Shown here in pieces: positions 7,684 to 15,556 of a stretch of 64,000 nucleotides of DNA. The stretch spans positions 62,001 through 126,000 of the forward strand of contig NZ_PQHW01000002.1 in the NCBI RefSeq assembly GCF_003385215.1. Reading direction: 5' to 3'. This stretch comes from Amycolatopsis thermalba (lineage in GTDB: Bacteria > Actinomycetota > Actinomycetes > Mycobacteriales > Pseudonocardiaceae). The position numbers and the translations under genes are program-made. The notes below the pieces were generated by a model. It ran no database searches. It saw nothing but the letters and a program-made list of their open reading frames with translations, and had not been told where the DNA came from. Position 1 is the stretch's first letter; every line of letters starts with the position of its first letter.

Positions 7684-8843
7684 CCCTGCTCATGGAACCC
7701 ACCCTCGCCGCCCGCGCGCTGTCCGCGGCCACGGAGATCACCACCGCCGCCCTGTCCGGCGGCGACCCCGACGCGGTCCTGGACTCGGTCGTGCACCAGG
7801 CCGCCGAGCTGGCCGGGGCCGACCTGTGCCTGGTGATGGTCCGCGCGGACGACGGCAAGGTGTCCGTCGAAGCCGCCTACGGCACGCACAACGAGGACCC
7901 GCGCGGCGTGGTGCTGCCCGCCGAGTCCGCGGCCGGGCAGGTCGCCCGCGGCGGGGTCACGGTGGTCGCCGACGACATGACCACCGATCCGCGCACGGCC
8001 CCGTACGTGCCGGCCGAGCTGCGCCGGTTCGGCCCGTTCGCCGCCGCGCCGTTCGGCTCCGGCGGGCGGGTGCTGGGCGCGCTCGCGGTGTACCGGGAGC
8101 GGTCCGGGCGGCCGTTCGACGAAGCCACCGTCGAGGTGCTGACCGCGTTCGCCGCGCAGGTCGGCGTCGTGCTGGCGCTGGCCGAGGCCGCGAACGACCG
8201 GCACCGGATCACGCTCTACCAGGAGCGCGAGCGCATCGCCCGCGAGCTGCACGACGTGATCGTGCAGCGGTTGTACGCGGCGGGCATGCAGCTGGACCGG
8301 GTGCGCCGCCGGATGCGCAAGCGGTTCGCCTCGACCGACGCGACCCGGCTCGGCGAGGCCATCGACCAGCTCGACCAGACCATCGAGGAGATCCGGCACA
8401 CCGTGCGCGAGCTGCGGTCCCCGGAGCCCGCGACGGCGGAGAAACCGCCGGCCACCGACCTGGCCGAGTCGGCGCGCGCCGAGGTGCGGATCGCGGGGGA
8501 GCTGCTCGGCTTCCCGCCCACGCTGGAGCTGTCCGGCGAGCTGGCCGACATCCCCGCCGAGCGGGCCGACCACATCCGCGCCGCGCTGCGCGAGGCACTG
8601 TCCAATGTGGTCCGGCACTCCGGGGCGAGCGAGACCAGGGTGACGCTGGTGCGCGACACCGACGGGGTGAAGCTGCGCGTCCGCGACAACGGCGCCGGCG
8701 TGCCGCAGGACGTGCAGACCCGTGGCCTGCGGCACCTGGAGGAACGCGCCCAGCGCGCGGGCGGGAAGTTCTACCTCAACTCCTCGCCGAGCCTGGGCAC
8801 GCTGGTGGCGTTCGAGCTGCCGCTGGACAAGCGGGCCAGCTGA
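7680..8843 (+). CDS. GAF-domain sensor histidine kinase (NarL/DevS-type)
   Basis: A 387-residue soluble two-component kinase. A GAF domain (about residues 15-175) precedes the HisKA_3 dimerisation motif RERIARELHDVIVQRL, with phosphoacceptor His191. A HATPase domain follows, with N-box REALSNVVRHSG and G-box VRDNGAGVP. The TTG start at 7680 overlaps the cydDC stop and has GGAAGG 9 nt upstream; ATG 7692 is an alternative. There is no response regulator beside it. Overlap with the cyd operon suggests it senses redox state, oxygen or NO and tunes respiration, as DevS/DosS-type kinases do; this is inferred. The 3' end overlaps the convergent oxidoreductase gene by 73 bp. Confidence 0.88.
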   Translation: MTLLMEPTLAARALSAATEITTAALSGGDPDAVLDSVVHQAAELAGADLCLVMVRADDGKVSVEAAYGTHNEDPRGVVLPAESAAGQVARGGVTVVADDMTTDPRTAPYVPAELRRFGPFAAAPFGSGGRVLGALAVYRERSGRPFDEATVEVLTAFAAQVGVVLALAEAANDRHRITLYQERERIARELHDVIVQRLYAAGMQLDRVRRRMRKRFASTDATRLGEAIDQLDQTIEEIRHTVRELRSPEPATAEKPPATDLAESARAEVRIAGELLGFPPTLELSGELADIPAERADHIRAALREALSNVVRHSGASETRVTLVRDTDGVKLRVRDNGAGVPQDVQTRGLRHLEERAQRAGGKFYLNSSPSLGTLVAFELPLDKRAS

Positions 8844-9559
8844 TCGCGGGACGCCGCCGCCACGTCGGCCGCGACCCCCAGTTCGCCCAGCATCTCCGCG
8901 GCGGCGGCCATCTCGTCGGTGCGGCGCCTGGCGTGCTTGACGCTGCCGGTCACCAGACGCTCCACCGTGGACTCGTCGGCGCGCGTCAGCTCGTCGACGA
9001 TCACCCCGCGCAGCCAGTCCTCGACCCCCGCCGCGCGGGCGGCCTCCAGCGCCTCGACCACGGCGGCCGACATGCCCTTGAAGAACACGCTCCGCAGCAG
9101 CTTCCGCTCCGCCGCCACCCCCGCCTCGCCGGGCAGCACCTCGACCGACGCGCCGAGCGCGCCCAGCAGCTTCGACACCGCGTCCGCCGCCGGACCGCTG
9201 GCGAGCATCGGCACGCGCAGTCCGCGGCCGGGGACGGGGGCCATGATCGCGACGTCGGCGAAGCCGATCCCGGCGTCGGCGGCGATCGCGGCGAGCTCAC
9301 GCTTCTTGCCGGGGGAGGCGGTGTTCAGGTCGGCCCAGACGCCACTGACCTTCGGCAGGCCGGCCCGCAGCGCGCCGACCGCGGCGGCCGAGCTGTTGAC
9401 GCTGAGCACCAGGTCCGCGTCCTCGGCGGCGTCGGCTTCGGCGGAGAACTCCGACGGCACCACCGGGTCGTACCCGCGCACCACGGCTCCGGCCGCCCGC
9501 AGGTCGCGGGCGAACTCACTGCCCGCCTCCCCGAGACCGAGAACGGCGACAACGGTCAT
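8771..9559 (-). CDS. NAD(P)-dependent oxidoreductase, 6-phosphogluconate/3-hydroxyisobutyrate dehydrogenase-like with DUF1932
   Basis: 262 residues. The N-terminal Rossmann domain begins MTVVAVLGLGEAGSEFARDL (GxGxxG at 8-13). The helical C-terminal part resembles DUF1932. Family members oxidise small hydroxyacids. The substrate here is unknown. A strong ribosome site (GAGGAGG) precedes ATG 9559. The gene is divergent from the GntR regulator, whose operator-like site lies about 60 bp away, so it probably belongs to the same regulon as the DUF6282/ABC operon. Confidence 0.8.
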   Translation of the reverse strand: MTVVAVLGLGEAGSEFARDLRAAGAVVRGYDPVVPSEFSAEADAAEDADLVLSVNSSAAAVGALRAGLPKVSGVWADLNTASPGKKRELAAIAADAGIGFADVAIMAPVPGRGLRVPMLASGPAADAVSKLLGALGASVEVLPGEAGVAAERKLLRSVFFKGMSAAVVEALEAARAAGVEDWLRGVIVDELTRADESTVERLVTGSVKHARRRTDEMAAAAEMLGELGVAADVAAASRDQLARLSSGSSNATSVPRLGEELR

Positions 9560-9617
9560 AACGGGCTCCTCCTCGACAACCGACTACCATTCCGAGTAGA
9601 CGATGTTCACGACAAAA

Positions 9618-9627
9618 TTGTCAACAA
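9618..9627. promoter_or_regulatory. Putative GntR operator TTGTCAACAA (autoregulation)
   Basis: TTGT-CA-ACAA sits 21 bp before the GntR start and between the divergent oxidoreductase and regulator genes. It shares the TTGTnnACAA pattern with the perfect site at 10320-10331. FadR-subfamily GntR proteins commonly bind such short palindromes. Inferred from the repeated motif. Confidence 0.5.
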
Positions 9628-9647
9628 ACCGAGCGCGGGGAGCGGGC

Positions 9648-10292
9648 GTGGGAGAGCGGGCCGAAGTCGAGAAGCCGGTGGTGGACGCCATCCGCGAAGC
9701 GATCATCCGGGGTGAGTTCGTGCCCAACCAGCGGCTGGTGGAGGCCGACCTGTCCGCGCAGTTCGCCGCGAGCCGCGCCAACGTCCGCATCGCGCTGCTC
9801 GAACTCGCCAACGAAGGCCTGGTCGAACGGGTGCAGAACCGCGGCGCGCGGGTGCGGGCCGTGTCGCTGGAGGAGGCCATCGAGATCTCCGAGGTGCGCA
9901 TGGTGGTGGAGAGCCTGTGTGCGGAGAAGGCCGCCGAGCGCGTCACCGGCGAGGAGATCCGCGAGCTGAAGGCCCTCGGCAAGGCGATGCGCAAGGCCGT
10001 CGCGTCCGGGGACGTGATGGGGTACTCGGGGCTGAACCAGGAGCTGCACCGCCGGGTGCGGGAGATCTCCGGTCAGCACACGGCGGGCCAGGTGCTGGAG
10101 CGGCTGCGGGCGCAGAGCGTGCGGCACCAGTTCCGGCTGGCCATGCGCCCCGGCCGGCCGTCGGTCTCGCTGCCCGAGCACCTGGCGATCATCGACGCCA
10201 TCTGCGCCCACGACCCGGCCGCCGCGGCGGCGGCGATCCGGAAGCACCTGAGCAGCGTCATCGAGGCGCTGCGCGAAGCCGAACAGTCCTGA
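9648..10292 (+). CDS. GntR family regulator, FCD (FadR) subfamily
   Basis: About 214 residues. A winged helix-turn-helix covers residues 8-70 (VVDAIREAIIRGEFVPNQRL; FAASRANVRIALLELANEGL). An all-helical FCD effector domain covers 78-205, with metal-ligand-type residues (EVRMVVE; NQELHRRV; EHLAIIDAI). GTG 9648 is preferred over ATG 9603: it has GGGGAG upstream, and the earlier start would place the operator inside the coding sequence. It likely represses the divergent oxidoreductase and the downstream DUF6282-ABC operon, using a small carboxylate as effector. Confidence 0.85.
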   Translation: MGERAEVEKPVVDAIREAIIRGEFVPNQRLVEADLSAQFAASRANVRIALLELANEGLVERVQNRGARVRAVSLEEAIEISEVRMVVESLCAEKAAERVTGEEIRELKALGKAMRKAVASGDVMGYSGLNQELHRRVREISGQHTAGQVLERLRAQSVRHQFRLAMRPGRPSVSLPEHLAIIDAICAHDPAAAAAAIRKHLSSVIEALREAEQS

Positions 10293-10313
10293 GCCGTACC
10301 CTTGACGCCTGTC

Positions 10314-10337
10314 GCCACAATTGTTAACAATCTTGGC
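10314..10337. promoter_or_regulatory. 24-bp palindromic operator of the DUF6282-ABC operon
   Basis: A perfect 12-bp palindrome ATTGTTAACAAT (10320-10331) is flanked by a second matching pair, GCCA at 10314 and TGGC at 10334. It lies in the 70-bp gap between the GntR gene and the hydrolase gene, 26 bp before the latter's start. This matches the site upstream of the GntR gene itself, so GntR control is the simplest reading. Confidence 0.6.
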
Positions 10338-10362
10338 GAGCAAAATGGCGCAAAGGAGCGGC

Positions 10363-11286
10363 ATGGCAGACCACCCGGTACCCACCCAACGTGCCCGAGA
10401 CCTCGTCCGCGGCGCCTATGACGTGCACATCCACGTCGCGCCGGACGTGATGCGACGGCGGATCGACGACCTGACGCTCGCCGAGCGCTTCGCCGAAGCC
10501 GGGCTCGCCGGCTTCGTCCTGAAATCCCACTACCTGCCCACGGCCGAGCGCGCCGCGGTCGTCAACCGGGCCCGCCCCGGCATCGACGCCCGCGGCGCGA
10601 TCACGCTCAACGCCTCGGTCGGCGGCATGAACCCGATCGCGGTCGAGATCGCCGGCCGCGGCGGCGCCACGTTCGTCTGGCTGCCCACCGTGGACAGCGC
10701 CAACCAGCGGCAGTGCCAGGCCCGCGAGCCGGAGGGCGCGAAACCGCCGATGTGGGCGCAGGTGCAGGCCGACCTCGCCGCCGCGGGAATGGCCGCGGAC
10801 CCGGTGGACGTGCTGGACGCCGACGGCAAGGTGCTGGAGAAGACCCGCCAGGTGCTCAGCCTGGTCGCCAAGCACGACATGACGCTCGCGACCGGACACC
10901 TGCACCAGGACGAGTCGGCCGCGGTGATCGACGCCGCGATCGAGGAGGGGGTGCGGCGGATCGTCGTGACCCACCCCGAGTTCACCTCGCAGCGCATCGG
11001 CATCGAGCGGCAGCGCGCGCTGGCCGAGAAGGGCGCGCTGCTGGAACGCTGCTTCACCACGCCCTACACCGGCAAGGTGAGCTGGGACGTCTGGCTCGGC
11101 AACATCCGCGCGACCGGCCCGGAGCACTCGGTGATCTCCAGCGACCTGGGGCAGCCGTTCAACCCGCCGGTCGAGCACGGCCTGGCGCTGGCCGCGGACC
11201 GGCTGCTGGAGTACGGCTTCACCGCGGACGAGGTGCACACGATGATCGTCGTGAACAGCCGCCGCCTGGTGGGGGCGGACGCATGA
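10363..11286 (+). CDS. DUF6282 family protein, putative metal-dependent hydrolase
   Basis: 307 residues, resembling the DUF6282 family of amidohydrolase/PHP-like TIM barrels. Metal-ligand-type motifs are visible: YDVHIHVAPDV near residue 21, LKSHY near 53, ATGHLHQDES near 180 and VTHPEF near 206. Catalytic activity and substrate are not known for the family. ATG 10363 follows AAAGGAG closely. The open frame extends back to 10321, which would run through the operator. The stop overlaps the ATPase gene start (ATGA). It probably processes the compound imported by the following ABC transporter. Confidence 0.75.
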   Translation: MADHPVPTQRARDLVRGAYDVHIHVAPDVMRRRIDDLTLAERFAEAGLAGFVLKSHYLPTAERAAVVNRARPGIDARGAITLNASVGGMNPIAVEIAGRGGATFVWLPTVDSANQRQCQAREPEGAKPPMWAQVQADLAAAGMAADPVDVLDADGKVLEKTRQVLSLVAKHDMTLATGHLHQDESAAVIDAAIEEGVRRIVVTHPEFTSQRIGIERQRALAEKGALLERCFTTPYTGKVSWDVWLGNIRATGPEHSVISSDLGQPFNPPVEHGLALAADRLLEYGFTADEVHTMIVVNSRRLVGADA

Positions 11287-12041
11287 GCCTCACCGCGGAC
11301 GCGATCACCAAGCAGTTCGTCAAGGACGACTCGGCTGTGGTCGCGCTCCGCGAGTTCAGCCTCGACATCGAGCCGGGCAGCTTCGTGACCCTGCTCGGCC
11401 GCAGCGGGTGCGGCAAGTCCACGCTGCTCAACCTGCTCGCCGGGCTGACCGAACCGAGCACCGGCGAGATCCGGTACCACGACCGCAGGCTCACCGGGCC
11501 GGACACGAGCATCGGCTACCTGACCCAGCACGACACGCTGATGCCGTGGCGGGACGTGCTGCGCAACGTGGAAATGCCGCTGGAGATCAGGGGAGTGGAC
11601 GCGCGCACGCGCCGGGAGACCGCGCTCGACCTGGTGCGGCGCGTCGGCCTGAGCGGGTTCGAGAAGCACTACCCGCGTGAGCTGTCCGGCGGCATGCGGC
11701 GCCGCGCGAGCCTGGCGCGGATGCTGGCAGGCGCGCCGGAAACCCTGCTGATGGACGAGCCGTTCGGCGCGCTCGACGCGCAGCTGCGCACCGAACTGCA
11801 GGAGGAGCTGCTGCGGCTGTGGCAGGGCAGCGGCCAGACCGTCGTGTTCGTGACGCACGACATCGAGGAGGCGCTGCTGCTCGGCGACCGGGTCGTCGTG
11901 CTCGGTTCGCTCGGCACGATCCTGCTCGACCGCCCGATCACCCTCGCCCGCCCCCGCTCGGCCGACGACCTGCGGGTGGATCCGGAGTTCGTGGCGCTGC
12001 ACCGGGAACTCGCCGGAGCCCTGAAGGAGGCCGTCGCATGA
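11283..12041 (+). CDS. ABC transporter ATP-binding protein, nitrate/sulfonate/taurine (SsuB/TauB) type
   Basis: A 252-residue importer ATPase. Walker A is GRSGCGKST (about 38-46), the Q-loop is YLTQHDTLMPW, the signature is LSGGM, Walker B is LLMDEPFGALD and the H-loop is VFVTHD. The QHDTLMPW segment is typical of the SsuB/TauB/NrtD group. It starts at an ATGA overlap with the DUF6282 gene and ends in an ATGA overlap with the permease gene, so the three are translated as a unit. Confidence 0.92.
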   Translation: MSLTADAITKQFVKDDSAVVALREFSLDIEPGSFVTLLGRSGCGKSTLLNLLAGLTEPSTGEIRYHDRRLTGPDTSIGYLTQHDTLMPWRDVLRNVEMPLEIRGVDARTRRETALDLVRRVGLSGFEKHYPRELSGGMRRRASLARMLAGAPETLLMDEPFGALDAQLRTELQEELLRLWQGSGQTVVFVTHDIEEALLLGDRVVVLGSLGTILLDRPITLARPRSADDLRVDPEFVALHRELAGALKEAVA

Positions 12042-12859
12042 CCCTCACCGCAACCGGGCCCGTGCGGGTCAGTGTGGATCGCACCTGGTGGCAGCGCAAC
12101 GGCACCACGACCACGGTGTGGGCGCTGCGCGTCGCGTTGCTGGCCGCGTTCCTGGTGCTGTGGCAGATCGCCGCGGACCGCTGGATCGACAGCACGTTCA
12201 CCAGCAAGCCCAGCGACATCGTCCGGCGGCTCGGCGAGTGGAGCGCCGACGGGACGCTGTGGACGAACACCTGGATCACCGTGCAGGAGATCGTCTACGG
12301 GTTCCTGCTCGGCGCGGTGACCGGCGCGATCGCCGGGTTCGTGCTGGCGTCGCTGAACCTGCTCTACCGCGTGCTCGACCCGTTCATGATGGCGCTGTAC
12401 TCGATCCCGAAGGTCGCGCTCGCGCCGCTGTTCATCGTGTGGTTCGGCATCGGGATGCACATGAAGGTGCTGCTCGCCGCGGCGACGGTGTTCTTCCTGG
12501 TGTTCCTCAACACCGCGGCCGGCGTGCGCGAGGTCGACCGCGGGCTGGTCGACGCGGTGCGCCTGATGGGTGGCAACCGGCGGGACATCGCACGCAAGGT
12601 CGTGCTGCCGGCGTCGATGACCGGGGTGCTCACCGGGCTCAAGGTGGCGATCCCGTACGCGTTGATCGGGGCGGTGATCGGGGAGCTGGTCGCGTCCAAC
12701 CGCGGGCTGGGTTACCTGATCAACGACGCGGCGGCGCAGTTCGACACCGCCGGGGTGTTCGCCACGCTGGTCGTGCTGAGCGTCGTGGCGGGGCTGCTCA
12801 ACGTCCTGGTCGGGCTGATCGGCCGTCGCGTCAACCGCTGGAAGCCGATCGATGGGTGA
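12038..12859 (+). CDS. ABC transporter permease, SsuC/TauC type
   Basis: A 273-residue inner-membrane permease with about six helices. The EAA loop near residue 180 reads DAVRLMGGNRRDIARKVVLP, followed by the GLKVAIPYALIGAVIGELVAS signature of the nitrate/sulfonate/taurine permeases. It starts at an ATGA overlap with the ATPase gene and overlaps the binding-protein gene by 8 bp. It works with both in uptake of an unidentified, probably small anionic, substrate. Confidence 0.92.
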   Translation: MTLTATGPVRVSVDRTWWQRNGTTTTVWALRVALLAAFLVLWQIAADRWIDSTFTSKPSDIVRRLGEWSADGTLWTNTWITVQEIVYGFLLGAVTGAIAGFVLASLNLLYRVLDPFMMALYSIPKVALAPLFIVWFGIGMHMKVLLAAATVFFLVFLNTAAGVREVDRGLVDAVRLMGGNRRDIARKVVLPASMTGVLTGLKVAIPYALIGAVIGELVASNRGLGYLINDAAAQFDTAGVFATLVVLSVVAGLLNVLVGLIGRRVNRWKPIDG

Positions 12860-13844
12860 CCGGCGGACGTTTCTGAAAGCGCTTGCCGCGAGCCCGCTGC
12901 TGCTGGCGGGGGCGTGCGCGACGCGTGAGTCGACCACACCCTCCGGCGTGCTCAACGTCGGCCAGATCAGCGATTCGGCGGCGTTCTTCCCGCTGTTCAT
13001 CGCGGAGAAGCGCGGCTACTTCGCGGCCGAAGGCCTGACCCTGGGCGAGCGGCCCCGGCTGGGCACCGGCGCGAAGGTGGCGGCGGCGCTCAAGTCGGGC
13101 AGTATCGACCTCGGCGCCGGGGTCATCACGGACGCGTTCAACCTGGCCAAGATCGACGACGGCACGCGGATCGTGACGAGCCTGGTGACCGAGTACTACG
13201 TGGACATCGTGGTGCCGCCGTCGTTCCCGGAGGCGGGGTCGCTGGAGGAGAAGATCCGCGCGCTGGTGGGGAAGAACATCGGCATCACCGGGCCGGGCAG
13301 CGGCACCGAGGCGCTGGTGAAGTACCTGTTCGGCAGCATCGGCCGCAACGCCGAAACCGACGCGACGCTGGTGAACCTGGGCAGCGCCGCGACGTCCGCG
13401 ATCGGTGCCCTCAAGTCGGACCGGGTGGACGCGCTGGCGTTCTTCCAGCCGATCGGGCAGCAGGCGGAGGCGGCCGGCGCCGGGCGCATCCACATCTCGC
13501 CGGCGGCCGGGGACGTGCCGAGCCTGACGGGAGCGTTGCACGGCTGCGTGTTCAGCACCCGGAAGCTGCTGGCCCGCAAGAAGGACGAGTTCGCCGCGTT
13601 CCAGCGGGCGATGGGACGGGCGCTGGCCGACGTGCACGGCGACCCGGCCGGCGCTCGCGAGCTGCTCGGGCAGTACCTGAAGTCGACGGATCCGGCGGCG
13701 CTGGACGCGTTGCTGCCCATCCTGCGGCACGAGATCCCGGTGTCCCCGGACGTCCAGCAGACCTCGTACGACACCGCGCGGAAGTTCCACCTGGACAGCG
13801 GACTGGTGAAGAAGGCCCCGGACTACGGCGCCGTGTTGCTCTAA
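12852..13844 (+). CDS. ABC transporter substrate-binding lipoprotein, NMT1/SsuA-like
   Basis: 330 residues. The N-terminus has a twin-arginine motif (RRTFLKALA) and an unusual lipobox ending AGAC, so export by Tat and lipid anchoring are likely. The mature part is an NMT1/SsuA-type periplasmic binding fold (FFPLFIAEKRGYFAAEGL; GKNIGITGPGSGTEALVKYL). It is the last gene of the GntR-controlled operon. A tandem repeat array and a strong hairpin follow it. Confidence 0.88.
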   Translation: MGDRRTFLKALAASPLLLAGACATRESTTPSGVLNVGQISDSAAFFPLFIAEKRGYFAAEGLTLGERPRLGTGAKVAAALKSGSIDLGAGVITDAFNLAKIDDGTRIVTSLVTEYYVDIVVPPSFPEAGSLEEKIRALVGKNIGITGPGSGTEALVKYLFGSIGRNAETDATLVNLGSAATSAIGALKSDRVDALAFFQPIGQQAEAAGAGRIHISPAAGDVPSLTGALHGCVFSTRKLLARKKDEFAAFQRAMGRALADVHGDPAGARELLGQYLKSTDPAALDALLPILRHEIPVSPDVQQTSYDTARKFHLDSGLVKKAPDYGAVLL

Positions 13845-13850
13845 CACCCA

Positions 13851-13934
13851 CGCGCGAGTCCCACGCTCGGGCGCGCGAGTTCCACGCTCGGGCGCGCGAG
13901 TTCCACGCTCGGGCGCGCGAGTTCCACGCTCAGC
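13851..13934. repeat. Tandem repeat array, 21-bp period, four copies (core GCGAGTTCCACGCT)
   Basis: Four contiguous 21-bp units start at 13851, 13872, 13893 and 13914. Each holds the 14-base core GCGAGTyCCACGCT plus a GC-rich spacer. The first copy has TCCC, the later copies TTCC. The array lies seven bases after the substrate-binding protein gene, facing the convergent MarR gene. The same core and the same period recur at 56877-56995, also between convergent gene ends. Confidence 0.9.
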
Positions 13935-13960
13935 GGCCGCGTCCGGTGCGCCGCTGAGCG
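13927..13960. terminator. Probable bidirectional terminator hairpin
   Basis: An 11-bp perfect stem (CGCTCAGCGGC 13927-13937 with its complement at 13950-13960) and a 12-nt loop. It lies between the convergent substrate-binding protein and MarR genes and overlaps the last unit of the repeat array. There is no T-tract, as is usual in high-GC actinobacteria. Confidence 0.65.
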
Positions 13961-13972
13961 GAGGGCGCGTCC

Positions 13973-14458
13973 TCAGCCGACACCTTCGACCGTCTCCAGC
14001 ATCACCTTCAGCAGCCCGGCCAGCTCCGCCTGCTGCTCCGGTGCCAGGTTCGCCAGCGCGACCTTCTCGCCTTCGAGGTGTTCGGGCAGCAGCCGGTCGA
14101 TCAGCTCCACGCCGCGCTCGGTCAGCCGGACCTGCACCACGCGCCGGTCGCGTTCGCTCGCCGTCCGGGACACCAGGCCGAGCCGTTCCAGCCGGTCCAG
14201 CCGCTTGGTGATCGCCGCACCGGAGGACAGCATCTCGCGGCTGATCTGGCCGGGGCTGAGCACCTCGTTGCGCCGCAACGCGCACAGCACGTCGAACTCG
14301 GCGCGGTTCAGGTCGTTGGCCAGCAGGAGGTCGTCGGTCGCGCGGCGGATCAGCGAGGCCAGCCGCAGCACCCGGCCGACGACGGCCATCCCGGACGTGT
14401 CGAGGCCGGGGTGCACGTCCTGCCACTGCTGCCGCACTCTGTCGACGAGATCACTCAC
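13973..14458 (-). CDS. MarR family transcriptional regulator
   Basis: About 161 residues. A winged helix-turn-helix occupies residues 45-115 (LNRAEFDVLCALRRNEVLSP; MLSSGAAITKRLDRLERLGL; RDRRVVQVRLTERG wing). GTG 14458 is chosen because AAGGAG lies exactly 7 nt upstream; an earlier GTG at 14476 lacks a site. It is divergent from a FUSC-type exporter with overlapping -10 elements, so it probably represses both genes and is released by an aromatic or phenolic ligand. Confidence 0.9.
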   Translation of the reverse strand: MSDLVDRVRQQWQDVHPGLDTSGMAVVGRVLRLASLIRRATDDLLLANDLNRAEFDVLCALRRNEVLSPGQISREMLSSGAAITKRLDRLERLGLVSRTASERDRRVVQVRLTERGVELIDRLLPEHLEGEKVALANLAPEQQAELAGLLKVMLETVEGVG

Positions 14459-14489
14459 CGCTGAGCTCCTTCGCACGCAAATCGTTCGT

Positions 14490-14499
14490 TAGTATTTTA
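14490..14499. promoter_or_regulatory. Overlapping divergent -10 elements of the marR and FUSC genes
   Basis: TAGTAT (14490-14495) ends 7 nt before the GTG at 14503, the spacing of a leaderless mRNA. On the other strand TAAAAT (14499-14494) serves the MarR gene. The AT-rich stretch is a plausible MarR operator, since one bound repressor would block both directions. Confidence 0.55.
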
Positions 14500-14502
14500 C
14501 TC

Positions 14503-15555
14503 GTGAATTATTTCGGCCGCCACGACCTCTTCCGCGCGCTCTCGCCGCGCGGCTGGTGGCACCTGCGCCCGGCCGACCGGGCCCTGGTGTCCGCGTTACG
14601 GGCCATGACCGGGGCGAACATAGTCCTGGTCGCGGTTGTGACCGCAGGGCACACCGAGCTGGCCCCCGCCGCGGCGTTCGGCGGGATGACCGCGGTGCAC
14701 GCCCGCTTCGAGCCGTATCCGGTGAGGGCCCGGCTGCTCGCCGTGATCGGCGCAGGTCTGACGGCCGCCGTCGGCCTCGGGGGGACGGCGTCGGCGGCCG
14801 GCTGGGGCCCGGTGCCGGTCGCGATCATGGTCGCCCTGGTCGCGGCGGCCGCGAAACTGTTCACGGACGGTATCCGGTCGGGGCCGCCCGGCGGGCTCAT
14901 GTTCGTCTTCGCCGCGGGGACCACGTCGGCCGTCCCGGTGAGCTGGCCGGGCGTCGCCGCACAGGTCGGGGTCGCGGCCGCGGGCGCGCTGGGCGCGTGG
15001 GTCGTGGCGGTGTCCGGGTGGCTGTTCTTCGACCACGACGACCGGCCGACCTCGTGGCGCACGGGGCTGCGGGCCGCGCTGGACCGGTCCTCGCCCGAGT
15101 GGCCGCGTGCGGTGAAGGTGTTCGCCGGGGTGCTGGCGACCGGTCTGCTCGCGCACGCGCTCGGCCTCGGGCACCCGTACTGGGCGACCGTCGCGGCGGC
15201 CGCCGTGCTGCAGGCCACGCACCTGCAGCACACGATGCACCGCTTCGTGCAGCGCGTGTCGGGCACGGTCGTCGGTGTCCTGGTGGCCGCGTTGTTGCTG
15301 ACGCTCGACCTGCCGCAACCGGTGAAGCTCGCGGTGATCGTGGTCGCGCTGCTCGGCGCGGAGCTGACGGTCATCCGCAACTACGCGCTCGCGATGGTGT
15401 TCGTGACGCCCCTGGTGCTGCTGCTCGGCTCGATGGCGGCGCCGGTCGACACGCTGGCCGTCACCGCCGACCGGCTGGTGGACACCGTGCTCGGCGCGGC
15501 CGTCGGCCTGGCCGCCGCGCTGGTCCGGCCGGGCCGCGGCTACCAGCTGGCCTGA
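14503..15555 (+). CDS. FUSC family membrane protein, putative aromatic acid exporter
   Basis: 350 residues with two blocks of membrane helices (residues 28-180 and 205-345) around a short cytoplasmic segment, the layout of FUSC/ArAE-type exporters. The second block has the YWATVAAAAVLQATH segment seen in FUSC_2 proteins. The start is GTG 14503, apparently leaderless. The gene is divergent from a MarR repressor, a classic arrangement for an inducible efflux pump. The substrate is unknown; aromatic acids are the family precedent. Confidence 0.75.
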   Translation: MNYFGRHDLFRALSPRGWWHLRPADRALVSALRAMTGANIVLVAVVTAGHTELAPAAAFGGMTAVHARFEPYPVRARLLAVIGAGLTAAVGLGGTASAAGWGPVPVAIMVALVAAAAKLFTDGIRSGPPGGLMFVFAAGTTSAVPVSWPGVAAQVGVAAAGALGAWVVAVSGWLFFDHDDRPTSWRTGLRAALDRSSPEWPRAVKVFAGVLATGLLAHALGLGHPYWATVAAAAVLQATHLQHTMHRFVQRVSGTVVGVLVAALLLTLDLPQPVKLAVIVVALLGAELTVIRNYALAMVFVTPLVLLLGSMAAPVDTLAVTADRLVDTVLGAAVGLAAALVRPGRGYQLA

Positions 15556-15556
15556 C

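Noticed and set aside
13851-13934. CRISPR array
   Set aside because: Units are directly contiguous with a 21-bp period and near-identical 7-base spacers. There are no unique spacers and no cas genes.
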